From Agelas oroides (lineage: Eukaryota > Porifera > Demospongiae > Agelasida > Agelasidae), in assembly GCA_949130485.1 (NCBI GenBank), contig OX422183.1:7220636-7284635 (forward strand): DNA of 64,000 nt, read 5' to 3'. The position numbers were made by a program, and so were the translations under genes. How positions within the stretch are numbered: the first letter of the stretch is position 1; every line of letters starts with the position of its first letter. The notes beneath the pieces are model-generated. The model had not been told where the DNA came from and made no database searches. It worked only from the letters and a program-made list of their open reading frames with translations. This document shows, piece after piece, positions 23,609 through 44,601 of the stretch.

Positions 23609-26600
23609 AATGTCCCTCACATCACCTTCAAACAGCACTTTTGCACGAGTGCAAGAACTGATTTCACATTTCCACCTACGTACAATGCAAAAGGTCTCAA
23701 CAGGCCCTACAGCTCACTGGAGCTAATCAAACTTACCTGCATGCCTCCTTGAAGTTGTGAGCTTGCAAGCTGTACTCAGGGGGGCAGGACAAGCTCTAAG
23801 AACCACGTAAAAAAATTACATCCCATTCTAAGGTATCCGGAAACTTCACGGGGATTTACAGAGATTAAACAAGTTAGCACCTGTAGCATCCAAGTTTGCC
23901 GGGGGATCAATGCTTGAAACACATTCTTTAGGGTAGAACATCCCTACATTGTCGGAAAGTTTCATGCCGAGAAAACTGCATGTTACCGATTACAGTATTG
24001 CACCATCAGCTGATGCACGTGAGCTTGTCCCACCCACCATGAGCAGTACCCAAGGTATTGAAAGTGTTCTTTTTGCCGCACAAAACAAGAGAATAATATC
24101 CAGGTGTTTCCTATACCGTCAGTTTCACAAGAAGAATTGTCTAAAGTCTACATTACACAACTATCAAGCCTTGTTATACTTTTCAGCAATTCCTTTTGGA
24201 GGCTAATTAGTGCTGGATTACAATTTTATACTTAGATAGCCTCCCTCCTCTTCCCTCCTCCTTCTCCCTTCTATTGTCCTTTTGACAGATTCAGAACAGG
24301 AAATATCCTGTCAGGCAATAACCTTTCACTTTGGGAGGGGAGGTTAAGTTTTAATGCCTGCAGCAACTCTAGATATAACAGACCCACACTCAAATTTTTC
24401 TCAAAGTTGATGTTGTTGTTGTTCTTTTAAGGCAGAACTGACAGGTCCGACACAAACAGAATCTAACATAGCTTACACAAAAATCAAAGCTACTAGAGAC
24501 AATAAAGTCAGAAATCATCAGCAGAATGACCAGAAATCTACTAACTTGATTACAAAATCTCTTAGACCTTAGAGTCAGATCCCTCTTGTCGCAGAATGGA
24601 ATCAGTTGGCACCGGAAATCCTGTCCAACACTAACCCTCACCCTATCTATGCTCTCTAACACTAACGCCACTGTTTGTTGCATATTAGTTTCTCATCCCC
24701 CGCCCGCATGATTTTTTGGGACCCGCTTCTCTGGCCATTATTGTATGTTTTATTGATCTCGTGTTCTGTATGCGTCGTTGCTGCTGATTTACATGTCAAT
24801 TTGCTACACAGCGTACTGCAAAACAGCTAAAAGATGTAAGATGTCTCGCTCCCTAAAATACCCCCAGATGGTTACTTGGGAGCGTGGCCTCATGAGCCCA
24901 GGAGCCAGAACTTTTTTGTGATTGGCGAATGATGGTATAATGGTAATGGCCGCCCGCCTGCACAAACTTTAGAGAAAGTGCCTGATGAGAAACTAATATG
25001 CAACAAATAGTGGCCTAACCTAGATTTCCAGTACCGTAAATTCAAACTGATCCACAGGACGTTTTGAGAGCACAAGCTGGGGTTTCAACATGGTGATTTA
25101 AACGACACACACAAACACTCCAGTTTCAAGTGCCTGAGTGTGCGGTGGGTACCTCTGTTTGTATACCATAATGGTTGGCTCACATTTTGCTATTCCCTTG
25201 ACAAACGTTTGTAATCTATCGCACACACTACGCATTGTAGCTAAATTGCCTGAAGCTTGAAAGCCATTACTAGACAAAGACGTTCAAAGGCCCGTTATGT
25301 AATACGGTGCAGAAACGCCACAAGCTACACTCAGCACTTCATACACCTCAAAATGGGATCTTTACCGAGAACGCAGCTAGCTAGTTGACCACCCTAACTA
25401 CCCAGCTACGCTTTTGCAGTTGTAAACTGCCAACCCTTACAAAATTTGAATCCTGTGCCAAATGACTTCCTTTGGTGCTGCTGCTTTGGTGCCAACTTTC
25501 TCTTTCCCCGAGTCCTCCTCGATCAACGTCAGAAAAAGGTTATTTTCTCCGATCAGTTCAAATTCGAACAAAATATTCACACCACGCCAGCTGCCATGGG
25601 TCAATTTTCCTTTGGCCGCATCACTGAATGACGTATTTCAAAATGGCGCAGCGCCGCCCAAATAAGGAAATCCTTGCATAACTCCGTAAAGCTCCGTATT
25701 CTATTATTAACCATTGTTTTACACAAACTGGAAAACAATAGCTCTTCTTACACAACGTACAGAAGTGGAATTGGTCTAGACAGAGTTAAAAACAAAAGTA
25801 CAATTAAATTTGAAGTGACTGATTGATTGCAAGTGCCTCCAACACAAACAAAAAGCGGCTGTTACCAAAAAAGGGGACTCCCTTGTTGACCATAGTCTAG
25901 TCCTAAATCAAAAACAGACCCCATGCATGCAGTACAAAATCTTACCATGACTGACTTGTTATTGTTGAGTACTTTCTGCAATTATTGCGAAATTGGTATA
26001 TCAAAAACTAGACAATCCCCACAAATCCATTTCCTTGTCCTACATGCTAATACTGGAAGCAATGCATACATGCACTGAACAAAACTGATCATCTCCAGTG
26101 ACATGTATGTATTCTTAGTATAGTTCTGGCCCAGTGCCTAAAATATGGGGGTATCAAAATGGACAGTGATAAATACAGATTTGACATTTGACTAAGTGCA
26201 GTGCTGCATTGCTGCACTACAAATATAAAAATATTTTCTTGTTGCAATTGCAGTGCTGCAGTAAGAGTCAAATGACTCAAGCTCTATTAAAATTGAGGTT
26301 TTTACAGCAATGAAAAGACTAACAGGCCATTATTATAAAGATGTATGCAAATCTGCAGGTACAATACAAACTAGTAGTGGGCAGTAGTGTATATTGCCAG
26401 CATGTAGGAGGGGCTGGTTGTGCATGACGTATAGTAGTGCACGCATGCGTTGTTCTAGGCAATCTAGTGCTTGACGCCTGCATTGGTGTTGGAGTCCCGT
26501 CCATCTTGCAAAGTGGTGCACTTTGTTAGGCTATAAAATGCAGAAAGAGCTTCACAGCAGACCCTCAGCAGCAGAAAATGTTAATAGAGGCAGTTTAAGA

Positions 26601-26802
26601 AACAACCAGAAGTGAGCTCAGAGCATGTAGATATCAAAATACCCCCCTACAATCACTTGCTTTGCACCCTTTCTTATTAAAGCCACACCCATGTATACAC
26701 CCTACTGCGTGTTACAGCCACACCTACCTCAATTAGCACCTGCTGCTATGAATATCATCAAAATTTGAAATTTTACTTCTTGATATTGTGACTGTGTGTT
26801 AC
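23609..26802. other. Mostly gene-free; possible LINE relic and an unassigned open frame
   Basis: At about 24570-24620 the plus strand can be read as a short peptide ending in EWNQLAPEIL, which resembles the 3' end of LINE reverse transcriptase ORFs (…EWNxLPxEI…), so it is probably a relic. Around 25440-25670 frames are open on both strands (67 codons on plus from 25462; about 65 codons on minus, ending at a possible GTAAGG donor) and the base composition looks less AT-rich. I do not recognise a protein. Nothing else is supported. Confidence 0.3.
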
Positions 26803-26941
26803 AGTGGTGTAGGAAAGACTTTTTGATTGGGGGGGCATGGTTTGAAACTACGCATAGAGTAGTGAGCAATTTATATAACAATTATGAAAACTTGGGGGGG
26901 CACATGCCCCCTGTGCCCCCCCCCCGGTTCCTACGCCTATG
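26803..26941. mobile_element. Short MITE with GTGTAGGAA / TTCCTACGCC ends
   Basis: Left end CAGTGGTGTAGGAAAGAC, right end GGTTCCTACGCCTATG. The interior is rich in G and C runs. The termini are inverted over about 10 bp with mismatches, so this is probably a short non-autonomous DNA element. Confidence 0.5.
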
Positions 26942-27633
26942 TGTTATCATTTCCTGCATTGCCACATTGGCATTCATGTACCTAGTTGTCCAAAACATTG
27001 GAAAACAAGTACAACTCTAGATATTTTCTTCCGAAATGGACAGTAATAAATTTTTCATATTTTAGGCACTGTTCTGGCCACAAGATCCTTGACACTTCTC
27101 TCCAGATTGATAAAACAAAATGGCAGAATATATTCGTCTAGTAGCTCATGAGCAGCCAAGCTTCCACTTATGAGCGGCGAAGCCGCCACTTAAAAGCTCC
27201 TGATTGTCCTAGCACCCTTTCCAGGTAAGCAAAAAGAGGGTCATCCATTATGAATTTAAGATTTAAACACATTGAATGTTACGAGGTAAAAATAAAGGGA
27301 AGTGACAAACTGGCAGTGGCAGGATAAAATCAAACTCGGTTTCATTTTCCTCCTCAATCCCCGTTAATGTGTCTGGAGGCTAGCAAGACTTTTCTACCTT
27401 TAGTTTCATCAGATGAAACAATAACACACATTTGCACCTACCAGAGCATTGAGTCGAGCATCAGCAAAAACCCCTCCAAAAGTTTTCCTAAACTTGATAA
27501 CAGAGAACTCCCTTTTTGTTTATGCAGAAGACAAGTGAGTTTTGTGAGACAAGTGAGAGTTGAATGATTCACAGAATAAGAGAATACACAAAATTAATAC
27601 AGTTTCACTTTTGGAGAATTGACCATCATTATT

Positions 27634-38153
<10,520 letters not shown>

Positions 38154-38232
38154 GATCGTAAATCTCAAAATTACTTACAAATTCGTTTTATTAGAAGGTA
38201 CCGCTAGCTCGCGGCGGGTGAGCGGTGCGGTT
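38154..38232. promoter_or_regulatory. Divergent promoter between TBRG1-like and selenoprotein genes
   Basis: The two start codons face away from each other across 79 bp. The selenoprotein side is GC-rich (CTCGCGGCGGGTGAGCGG). No TATA box is apparent. A shared bidirectional promoter is inferred from the spacing. The transcription starts are not visible, and the promoter may extend into the coding regions. Confidence 0.55.
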
Positions 38233-39177
38233 ATGGCCGCAATCTATACCACCAAGGATGGCAAAACTGTACGGCTGCTGCCTGCGTTGCGAAAACTGAA
38301 CCTGGAGCTAACCAAGAAAGTTAGCGACGGACGGAAAAGCTTTGAGGCGATGAAATTTGACCGCTTAGATGAGTTTTTGAACAGTGACTGTAAAATGGGT
38401 TTGAGTGTATTGTTTCCAATGTCCAGCTACATCCGATGCATGAACACCGTTGGTGTAAAGACACGGGCAGAACTCGAGGAGATGTGGAAGGGTTGCTACC
38501 ATGATGACTGAGTTAGGGAGTGTGTAGACGAACTTTTGGGCTTAGAGGAAAGTATTCAAGAATTGTATGATGATATTGATGTGGAGCTACAGAAAGCAGA
38601 GGATCGACTTGCCATCCAGAATGTCACTAAGGTGGGTGACCAGCTTCCAGCCAGTCTGTCCCTCACCAATTGCCGCTCAGGGGAGGTGATCAACATTGAG
38701 AGCATCTGGAAGCAGTCCAAGTTCACACTCTTCATTCCTCTCAAGTTTTACTCTTGAGGTAAATGAAACATACATCTGGAGGGCATAGCGGCTAGGGTAG
38801 GTGAATTTAACCAGCTGGGGTGTCAGGTGGTTGTCGTTTCCTGTGGAACACAAGAGAGTGGTGTCACATGGTTGCAGAAACATGGCTGCACTTTTCCACT
38901 TTTCATTGATCGAGATAGAGTGTTCTACAAACAAGTTGGTCTGCGAAGATTCCTCAAAAACTCATGCTGCATCAAAATCTTTAAATATTATGCAGATGAG
39001 CACTTTGCTGGTACTGGGAGACTTGAGCCTTCCTATCCAGGGAGTGACATTGCAGTAATGGGAGGTGATTTCATTGTTGATTCAACTGGGAAGCTGCTGT
39101 ATGCTCACCTCTGCAAGAACCAGTTTGACAGACCTGACATTGAGACATTGGTTGAATTTATGAAAGGCACCATTTAA
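38233..39177 (+). CDS. SelL: SelL-type selenoprotein with UGKU redox motif, three in-frame UGA codons
   Basis: One uninterrupted frame of 315 codons runs from ATG 38233 to TAA 39175-39177. It is broken only by three TGA codons (38509-38511, 38755-38757, 38764-38766) and no TAA or TAG. Translating TGA as Sec gives 314 residues, with U175-G-K-U178 directly after the strand KFTLFIPLKFYS. This is exactly where thioredoxin/peroxiredoxin-like folds carry CxxC. Downstream residues (LGCQVVVVSCGTQ, FPLFIDRDRVFYKQVGL) fit the AhpC/TSA-2 (PRXL2) fold. SelL is a known family from aquatic animals and marine bacteria with UxxU forming a diselenide, so a redox role is inferred. A SECIS follows 40 bases after the stop and AATAAA lies at 39318. 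The first UGA (codon 93) is not explained by SelL and may be a third Sec. The gene is intronless; a decayed gene is the alternative, but it would not be expected to keep only TGA stops plus a SECIS. Confidence 0.87.
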
Positions 39178-39204
39178 TCCATTAGTGCTTCAGGTTTTCA
39201 TTCT

Positions 39205-39276
39205 AAGAGGCACGTTATGAAGCTTGCACCCTCAATCTGGAGACCAGAGGGGTGTGTGCTGAAGTGATATTGTGCT
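39205..39276 (+). promoter_or_regulatory. SECIS element, type II
   Basis: The core motifs are ATGA at 39217-39220, AA at 39234-39235 and TGA at 39260-39262. The 13 bases AGCTTGCACCCTC between ATGA and AA pair with GAGGGGTGTGTGCT (one mismatch, one bulge). Beyond the AA, TCTGG and CCAGA close a mini-helix over an AGA loop, which is the form II geometry. CAC/GTG or GCAC/GTGC can close the lower helix. Its place in the 3' UTR, 450 bases after the last UGA, fits Sec insertion by SBP2 and eEFSec. Confidence 0.87.
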
Positions 39277-39317
39277 GCTTTGGATGAGTAGTGGCTTTTT
39301 CTGTGTATTGTGTGTAA

Positions 39318-39323
39318 AATAAA
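39318..39323 (+). terminator. Poly(A) signal AATAAA of the selenoprotein gene
   Basis: AATAAA lies about 140 bases after the stop codon and just after the SECIS, the expected order for a selenoprotein 3' UTR. The cleavage site cannot be seen. Confidence 0.55.
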
Positions 39324-39544
39324 ATTACTGATTCCTCAAGGATTGTAGCAGTCTGATGAGAAGGATGAATCGTATGAGGAGGTGATTTGGCCAGACTGGG
39401 GCTATTAAGGTTGCTGTCACCTTCTCTTCTTGAAGCTTGGACTCCGGCGGCGAGAGATGAGGACAAATGGTGGGAACATGCATGCAAGGGTGATGGCCTT
39501 TCCACGAGATTAAGATCTATCTATACATAGTCACAGCTGCTGGA

Positions 39545-41370
39545 TCAGGTTTCCAGCTTCAATACAGCTATAGCGGAAGTTGGGCATTCATTCTGGAAGC
39601 AAACATGTCAATTGAGAAAGGACTCTGCTTGCTCTCCAACTGCAGGAGGGCATTGAGAGCAAGTGGAGGACTTCGGTTGTTGGTAAAACAGCACCTGAAA
39701 GTATTTCCACTAAGGTCTCAGACAGAGGGAGTGGTAGCTATGGGTTGAAATTAGACTTGAGAAGGGAAAAAAGCTGGCTAGCTGTCCGGGTATTGTACAT
39801 AAATCCAGAGGGTGTAAAGGTGGAGAAGAAACAATTTGAGGGTATGCAAGACGAAAAAGTGAGGTTACAGCAGAAGGGATTTAGTGTAGTATTGATGGGA
39901 GACTTTAATGCCACATTGGACTAGGAGAAGAGCAATCACCAAATAGGAATGGGGAAAGGCTGGTGAATTTGGTCTGGGCATGTGATCTGAGGGTTAAGAC
40001 CTTAAGGCAATGAGCTCCCCGAATGTACATGAAGATGGACTTGGGAATGTGGAGAGAAGAGGTCTGCGGTAGATTACATCCTAGTATCAAGAGAGGTGAA
40101 TGTGCACAGGATGGTAATAGAGGATGAGGGAGCAGTGGAGTTGGGATCAGACCACAACCTGATTTGGTCAGTCAAAAGCAGAGAAAGTGATACAAGAAGA
40201 GAGGTATAAGTGGAAGGTGGATGGTAAACAAGATTGGGAGGAGTACCAACACGCTGTGCAAGAGGAGTTTTTGGACTGGGAAGAGAAACTGGAGGAGCTG
40301 GCTGAGAGCAGGGAAAAAGAGAGATGGGTTGAAGGTGTTTGGGAGCTCTGGAAAGCAAAAATATTAATAAAGGCAGCCAAGAGGGGAATACGAAATAAGA
40401 AAGTAAATGAACACTCAAAAGGGTGGTGGTCGACTGAGGTAGAGTTACCAATCCAAGCAAGAAACTGAGAGGCATGTAGAAAACTGAGGGAAGCAAGTAG
40501 GACAGTGAAACAAGATGAGACCTTGAGAGAGAAGTGGAACATGAAAAGGCGGTTGGTGAAGAAGCTGATCAGAAAGGAGAAGGAAATGAGGAAGAAGACA
40601 CTGAGAAAGACAAAAGAGTCAGGGCGTGCCAAGCTGTAAGCTTTTTTGGTCAGACTTGAAGGGGGGACATCGAACCAAGAAGAGAAGCATCCCAAGACTG
40701 AAGTGTAAGAGTGGAAAGACCATATAGATGAGCCTATGGAGGTGCTAGAGGAATTGGCTAACCACTGGGAAGATTTGGGGAAGCAGACAGATGGTGGTAG
40801 AATGATTGCAGAAACAGAGGATTGGAGAGAAGACAATGGACTTGACATGTGTGAAAAAGTAATGTGGCAGCATGTCTTAGGTGTTGTGAGGTGCCTGCAA
40901 AGAAGCAAAGCTCCAGGTCCAGATGGCATCCTAAACGAAATGATGGTGTATGGAGAGGGATGAACCCAGCTGATGAACGATAACAGAAGAGTATGTGCCC
41001 TCAGAGTGGAGAAAGAGCTATGTTGTCCCATTGTATAAACGTGCAGACCCCGAAATTGCTAGCAATTATAGGGGAATTGCTCTGGGTAGCTGTGTGGATG
41101 AAGTTTTCACAAGGGTGCTAACAAGGCAGCTGGGTGAGTATGTGGAGGAAAGAATAAGTACTATAACAGAGGCACAAGGTGCATTTTGAGCGAATAGAAA
41201 CTGTTCAGACCAGATGAGGGGATGCTTGCCTCCACATCTTGATACAGGCATTGGTAGACTCTGATGAACTTCTCCTCCACGCTATACATCCTCATCTTCT
41301 CCCAAAGGCCCTCCCTCCATATAGTCTTGTATGTCTTACTCACATCAAGAAAGGCAAGGTAGCTATGTTC
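39545..41370 (+). mobile_element. Decayed non-LTR retrotransposon (LINE) with inverted RT fragment
   Basis: Across several frames on plus I can read a LINE ORF2. The endonuclease part includes VLMGDFNATL at about 39890-39920 and GSDHNLIWSV near 40145-40175. The reverse-transcriptase fingers region includes KAPGPDGILNEMM near 40908-40945 and VVPLYKRADPEIASNYRGIA near 41020-41080. Many stop codons and frameshifts break it. The RT palm start (LDVSKTYKTIWREGLWEKM) is present on the minus strand at about 41218-41360, so the 3' part is inverted. That arrangement is typical of twin-primed insertion. The element is non-functional. Confidence 0.8.
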
Positions 41371-41544
41371 CTCTTCCTTCTTCTCAGTTCACAGACTTGT
41401 ATTGAATGGTCAACAGTCAAAGTAGAGAAAATGTGCGTGCAATCACAGAAGAGTACCAAGTTAGCTAGAGGGGAGTGGAAGCCAAAATTGCATGGAAGAA
41501 GCCAATGACCAAGAGGTGTAGGCTCTATGGGGAGGGTAGATGTG

Positions 41545-41880
41545 TGTTGTGTGATAGGAACTGTCTCTACTGCAACTGCTGTTGCTGTGTGTGTAGCTAG
41601 CAAGTGAAGAAATCCTTGCACCAGTTGTGGCTGTATATTGCTACTACTGCCACAGCTAATGTTTTGATTGGTGCATTGGCACTTGACACCATTTTCCAAG
41701 CAATTATTGGCACAACTAGACAAGAAAGCAGCTTGAAAGTGCATGTGATAAATTTATCCCAGCTTCTCAAAGGTATGAAGTGCTAGCTGAAACAAAGATA
41801 CACAAGTTGCATTGTTGAACTTCTGAACTAAACAGCTGAAAATTTGTTGAGACGTTTCAACATTGTAGTTTATATCGGCA
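41545..41880 (+). pseudogene. Truncated decayed copy of the SMCO3-like gene
   Basis: GGAACTGTCTCTACTGCAAC and AATCCTTGCACCAGTTGTGG, followed by CATTTTCCAAGCAATTA, match the gene at 43700-43990 almost base for base. The copy has small deletions, frameshifts and an early stop. The homology continues into the 3' UTR (AACAGCTGAAA…GTTTCAA). Only the hydrophobic and C-terminal part survives; the N-terminal half is missing. Confidence 0.85.
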
Positions 41881-42871
41881 TATTTTACACTACAGTTGCA
41901 CTCTAGTGGGAAAAAGATGCAGGGATGAGGCTTTGTACATTTAGCTACCTTCACTTTTATATCATCCCTACCTTGTTTACATACCTTTAGCATAGCTACC
42001 ATCCTTACACCTTTTTTTTCTTGTTCAAGCATAACTGCACCCCAATTTGAAAGAAAATGGTGACTTGAATGCAGGTGGCTTGAATGCAGGTGGACAAATC
42101 AGCTTGTCCTGCCATAAAGAAATCATTAAGCTAACCCACTAGCTATGGTTAGTGTGGAAGTCTGACAAAAGTGGAACAGGGAAAAGGGAATCGGAATTAG
42201 GTGCACAATCCAGCTTCTAACAACTAGTGAAATGCTGCACTGAGCCATCCTCAGGCAAGCCTGAATGAGTAGATGGTTCAATACGTTCGATACGTTTGAG
42301 GCCCGCATGTACATATGTAGGCATAGCTACCTCCTCCAGACATGCTGACAGCTATTTTTCCATGCAGCAGTGAAGGGGCTACTAAGGTTTTAGTTAAATC
42401 TGAAATAGGCCCTTCCTTAAGTATACACAGAGGAAAATTCAAGCTTCCAACCCCAATACCTTTAAGAAAAAAACTTGAACTAGCTACATTTGTATTGTCT
42501 CATAAGCCCTCTTGGGCTGGCTGCTTTGCAGGTGATATTGATTGTAGGTTAGGACGTGACATATTAAGCACTCCAATTTTGGATACAAACCCCATGCCAT
42601 AGTATGAGCCACCATAGTACCACAGTGCCACATTCAACATGGCACTTCCGCTCCCAAAACCGTGATGTAATCAAAGTTCATGTTATGTGGGTCTGCCTGG
42701 GCATTGACAAACATACATAGCTACAGGGTAATCATGACAATATAGCTAAAGAGAACACAATTGAGAGTAAGATAGTATTTAAAAAAAGCACAAAACATGG
42801 GTGTAAAAGGAGGGGTCCATGGTGGTCAAAGAGTCAATCAGAGTGTTCCAGGAGCTGTCACTTTTTATGTG

Positions 42872-42924
<53 letters not shown>

Positions 42925-43040
42925 CATCGAATAACGGTACAAAGAGAGAACACAGCAGGAACATGCACATGCACCCATACAAGAACACAATACTGAAATC
43001 AACGTCCATTGTGTTGTACAAGTACACAATCTTATCGCTG
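41881..43040. other. Gene-free stretch between pseudogene and gene
   Basis: I see no domain-bearing frame. A (TCAA)n microsatellite lies at 42872-42922. CGCATGCGCA just before 43060 and the following GC-rich stretch may be the promoter or first non-coding exon of the downstream gene. Confidence 0.45.
42872..42922. repeat. (TCAA)n microsatellite
   Basis: About twelve uninterrupted TCAA units. Confidence 0.95.
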
Positions 43041-43332
43041 CGCATGCGCATCGTCAACTGGAGGCGCGCACGGGCTGGCATGAGTGTGGAATTATTTCAC
43101 GTTGCGGTTCGGCACCTCACCCAACTCGGAAGAAAAACCGGAGAAGTAACCTCTTTTTTTTTGCTAAGAAGAAGAAAGAAAGAGAGAATAGGTATGTGTT
43201 GTAGTGTGATCTACTGTTGATATTTCTATTGGATGCGTTTTAGTTAGTCTTTTGGATGAGTATAGTCAGGGGAGTTGATGCTGCTGTGTTGTGTTCAGTC
43301 CTAGATATACGTTTGAACGGGATCTTCTGAGC

Positions 43333-44019
43333 ATGGGTGCGTCATTGGGAGATTTGTTCCGTCCGGGAAATTACGAGCACCAACGCAAGGTTCTTCAACT
43401 GAGCCAAAAGCTTTATGACTACATGAAAGCCAACTTTCGAGCCACAAATGTTCTGTCAGAATTTATGAATGCTCATGTGGCCGAAGCACATTTTCAGCCT
43501 ATCAGTGTGGACGATAACCAAACCATCAAGTACAACAGTGACCTTCTTTGTCAACGAATCAAGGAAGTCCAAGAAATTGTTGAAAAGATAGACAAGAAAC
43601 TATCCGAAGATCTTGATCCTAAGCTGTACAGACAGTTGAGCAATGTACGTCTCCCTTATGAGGACAGAGTGCAAACAGCAAGTAATGTACTTCATGTTGC
43701 AGGAACTGTCTCTACCGCAACTGCTGTTGCTGTGTGTGTAGCTCTAGCAAGTGCACAAATCCTTGCACCAGTTGTGGCTGTATTGGAGGTTGTTGCTACT
43801 ACTGCCATAGCTAATGTTTTGGTCGGTGCATTGGGTGGACTGGCATTTGATGCCATTTTCCAAGCAATTACCGGCTCAACTGAGCAAGAAGAATCCATCC
43901 AGCACCTTGAAAGTGCATGTGAAAATTTTATCCCAGCTTCTGAAAGATACATGGAAATATACGAAGTGCTAGCTGAAGCAAAGATACACAAGCAAGTTGC
44001 AGCATTAGCTTCCGACTAA
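43333..44019 (+). CDS. SMCO3-like small protein with hydrophobic glycine/alanine segment
   Basis: The first ATG in the open frame is at 43333, giving 228 residues. An acceptor-like TTGTGTTCAG at 43288-43297 and a donor AG|GTATGT at about 43191 suggest a 5' UTR intron. The N-terminal half is helical and charged, with likely coiled coil (ICQRIKEVQEIVEKIDKK-like heptads around residues 70-95). It is followed by a long hydrophobic Ala/Val/Gly region (about residues 117-180) that may span or insert in a membrane, then a short helical tail. The architecture resembles vertebrate single-pass membrane and coiled-coil protein 3, but that is from memory of the family and not from a search. The function is unknown. 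A decayed partial copy lies 1.8 kb upstream. Confidence 0.65.
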   Translation: MGASLGDLFRPGNYEHQRKVLQLSQKLYDYMKANFRATNVLSEFMNAHVAEAHFQPISVDDNQTIKYNSDLLCQRIKEVQEIVEKIDKKLSEDLDPKLYRQLSNVRLPYEDRVQTASNVLHVAGTVSTATAVAVCVALASAQILAPVVAVLEVVATTAIANVLVGALGGLAFDAIFQAITGSTEQEESIQHLESACENFIPASERYMEIYEVLAEAKIHKQVAALASD

Positions 44020-44601
44020 ACTAACAGCTGAAACTCATTAATATGTTTCAATGTTGTGTTTTCATTGGTACTCTACTAGTTATGTATACCGGTAGATACT
44101 TTGGCTATGATTTGAATTATACTTCTCGCAAGCATTTTTAACACTTTTCTCCTTTTTGGGGGTTCCACCTCTTTACATTTTATTAATCACAAGTGCAGGT
44201 ACAGGATAAATAATGTTTTTGTACTTCAATGCTATAGACTCAGTGACAGGCTTGGTGGACATGGAGACTACATGCCTGGTTGGTACTAGCATCGGCTGAG
44301 AAAAGTGGAAGAGTTGCCACTAGGCAGGAGTTGATTGGTTTTATTGCTATCCAACAACCAAAAACATTGACTTTACAAATTTGTACACGTCGTGTGGTAT
44401 TGGGATTGTCGGGTGCTCTTTGTCATGGAACTATTGTAGTTCCCAGAGACTGGGTGGTGAAATGTGTATATATTGAGTACTTCACTCATGCCTTTTTCTT
44501 TTTGCATACAACCTGGAGAGTCACTTCACCCATTATGTGATGGGCCAACTAGTACTGGACACCAAAATAAAGATTGGTCCCCAAACAAGTACAGCAATGA
44601 C

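Noticed and set aside
25462-25665. 67-codon plus frame and overlapping minus frame
   Set aside because: Open on both strands and reasonably protein-like, but no domain, partner exon or homologue that I can recognise.
38509-38766. Reading the selenoprotein locus as a pseudogene or as a variant genetic code
   Set aside because: All three interruptions are TGA, two sit at the redox motif, and a SECIS follows. Other genes in the window use TGA only as stop or not at all within frames, so reassignment of TGA is not supported.
40168-41031. 287-codon minus-strand frame rich in Ser/Phe
   Set aside because: It lies antisense to the recognisable LINE endonuclease/RT motifs on plus and has no domain of its own.
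43291-43332. Upstream extension of the SMCO3-like frame by 14 codons
   Set aside because: It begins at GTG directly within an acceptor-like TTCAG and not at an ATG, so the ATG at 43333 is preferred.
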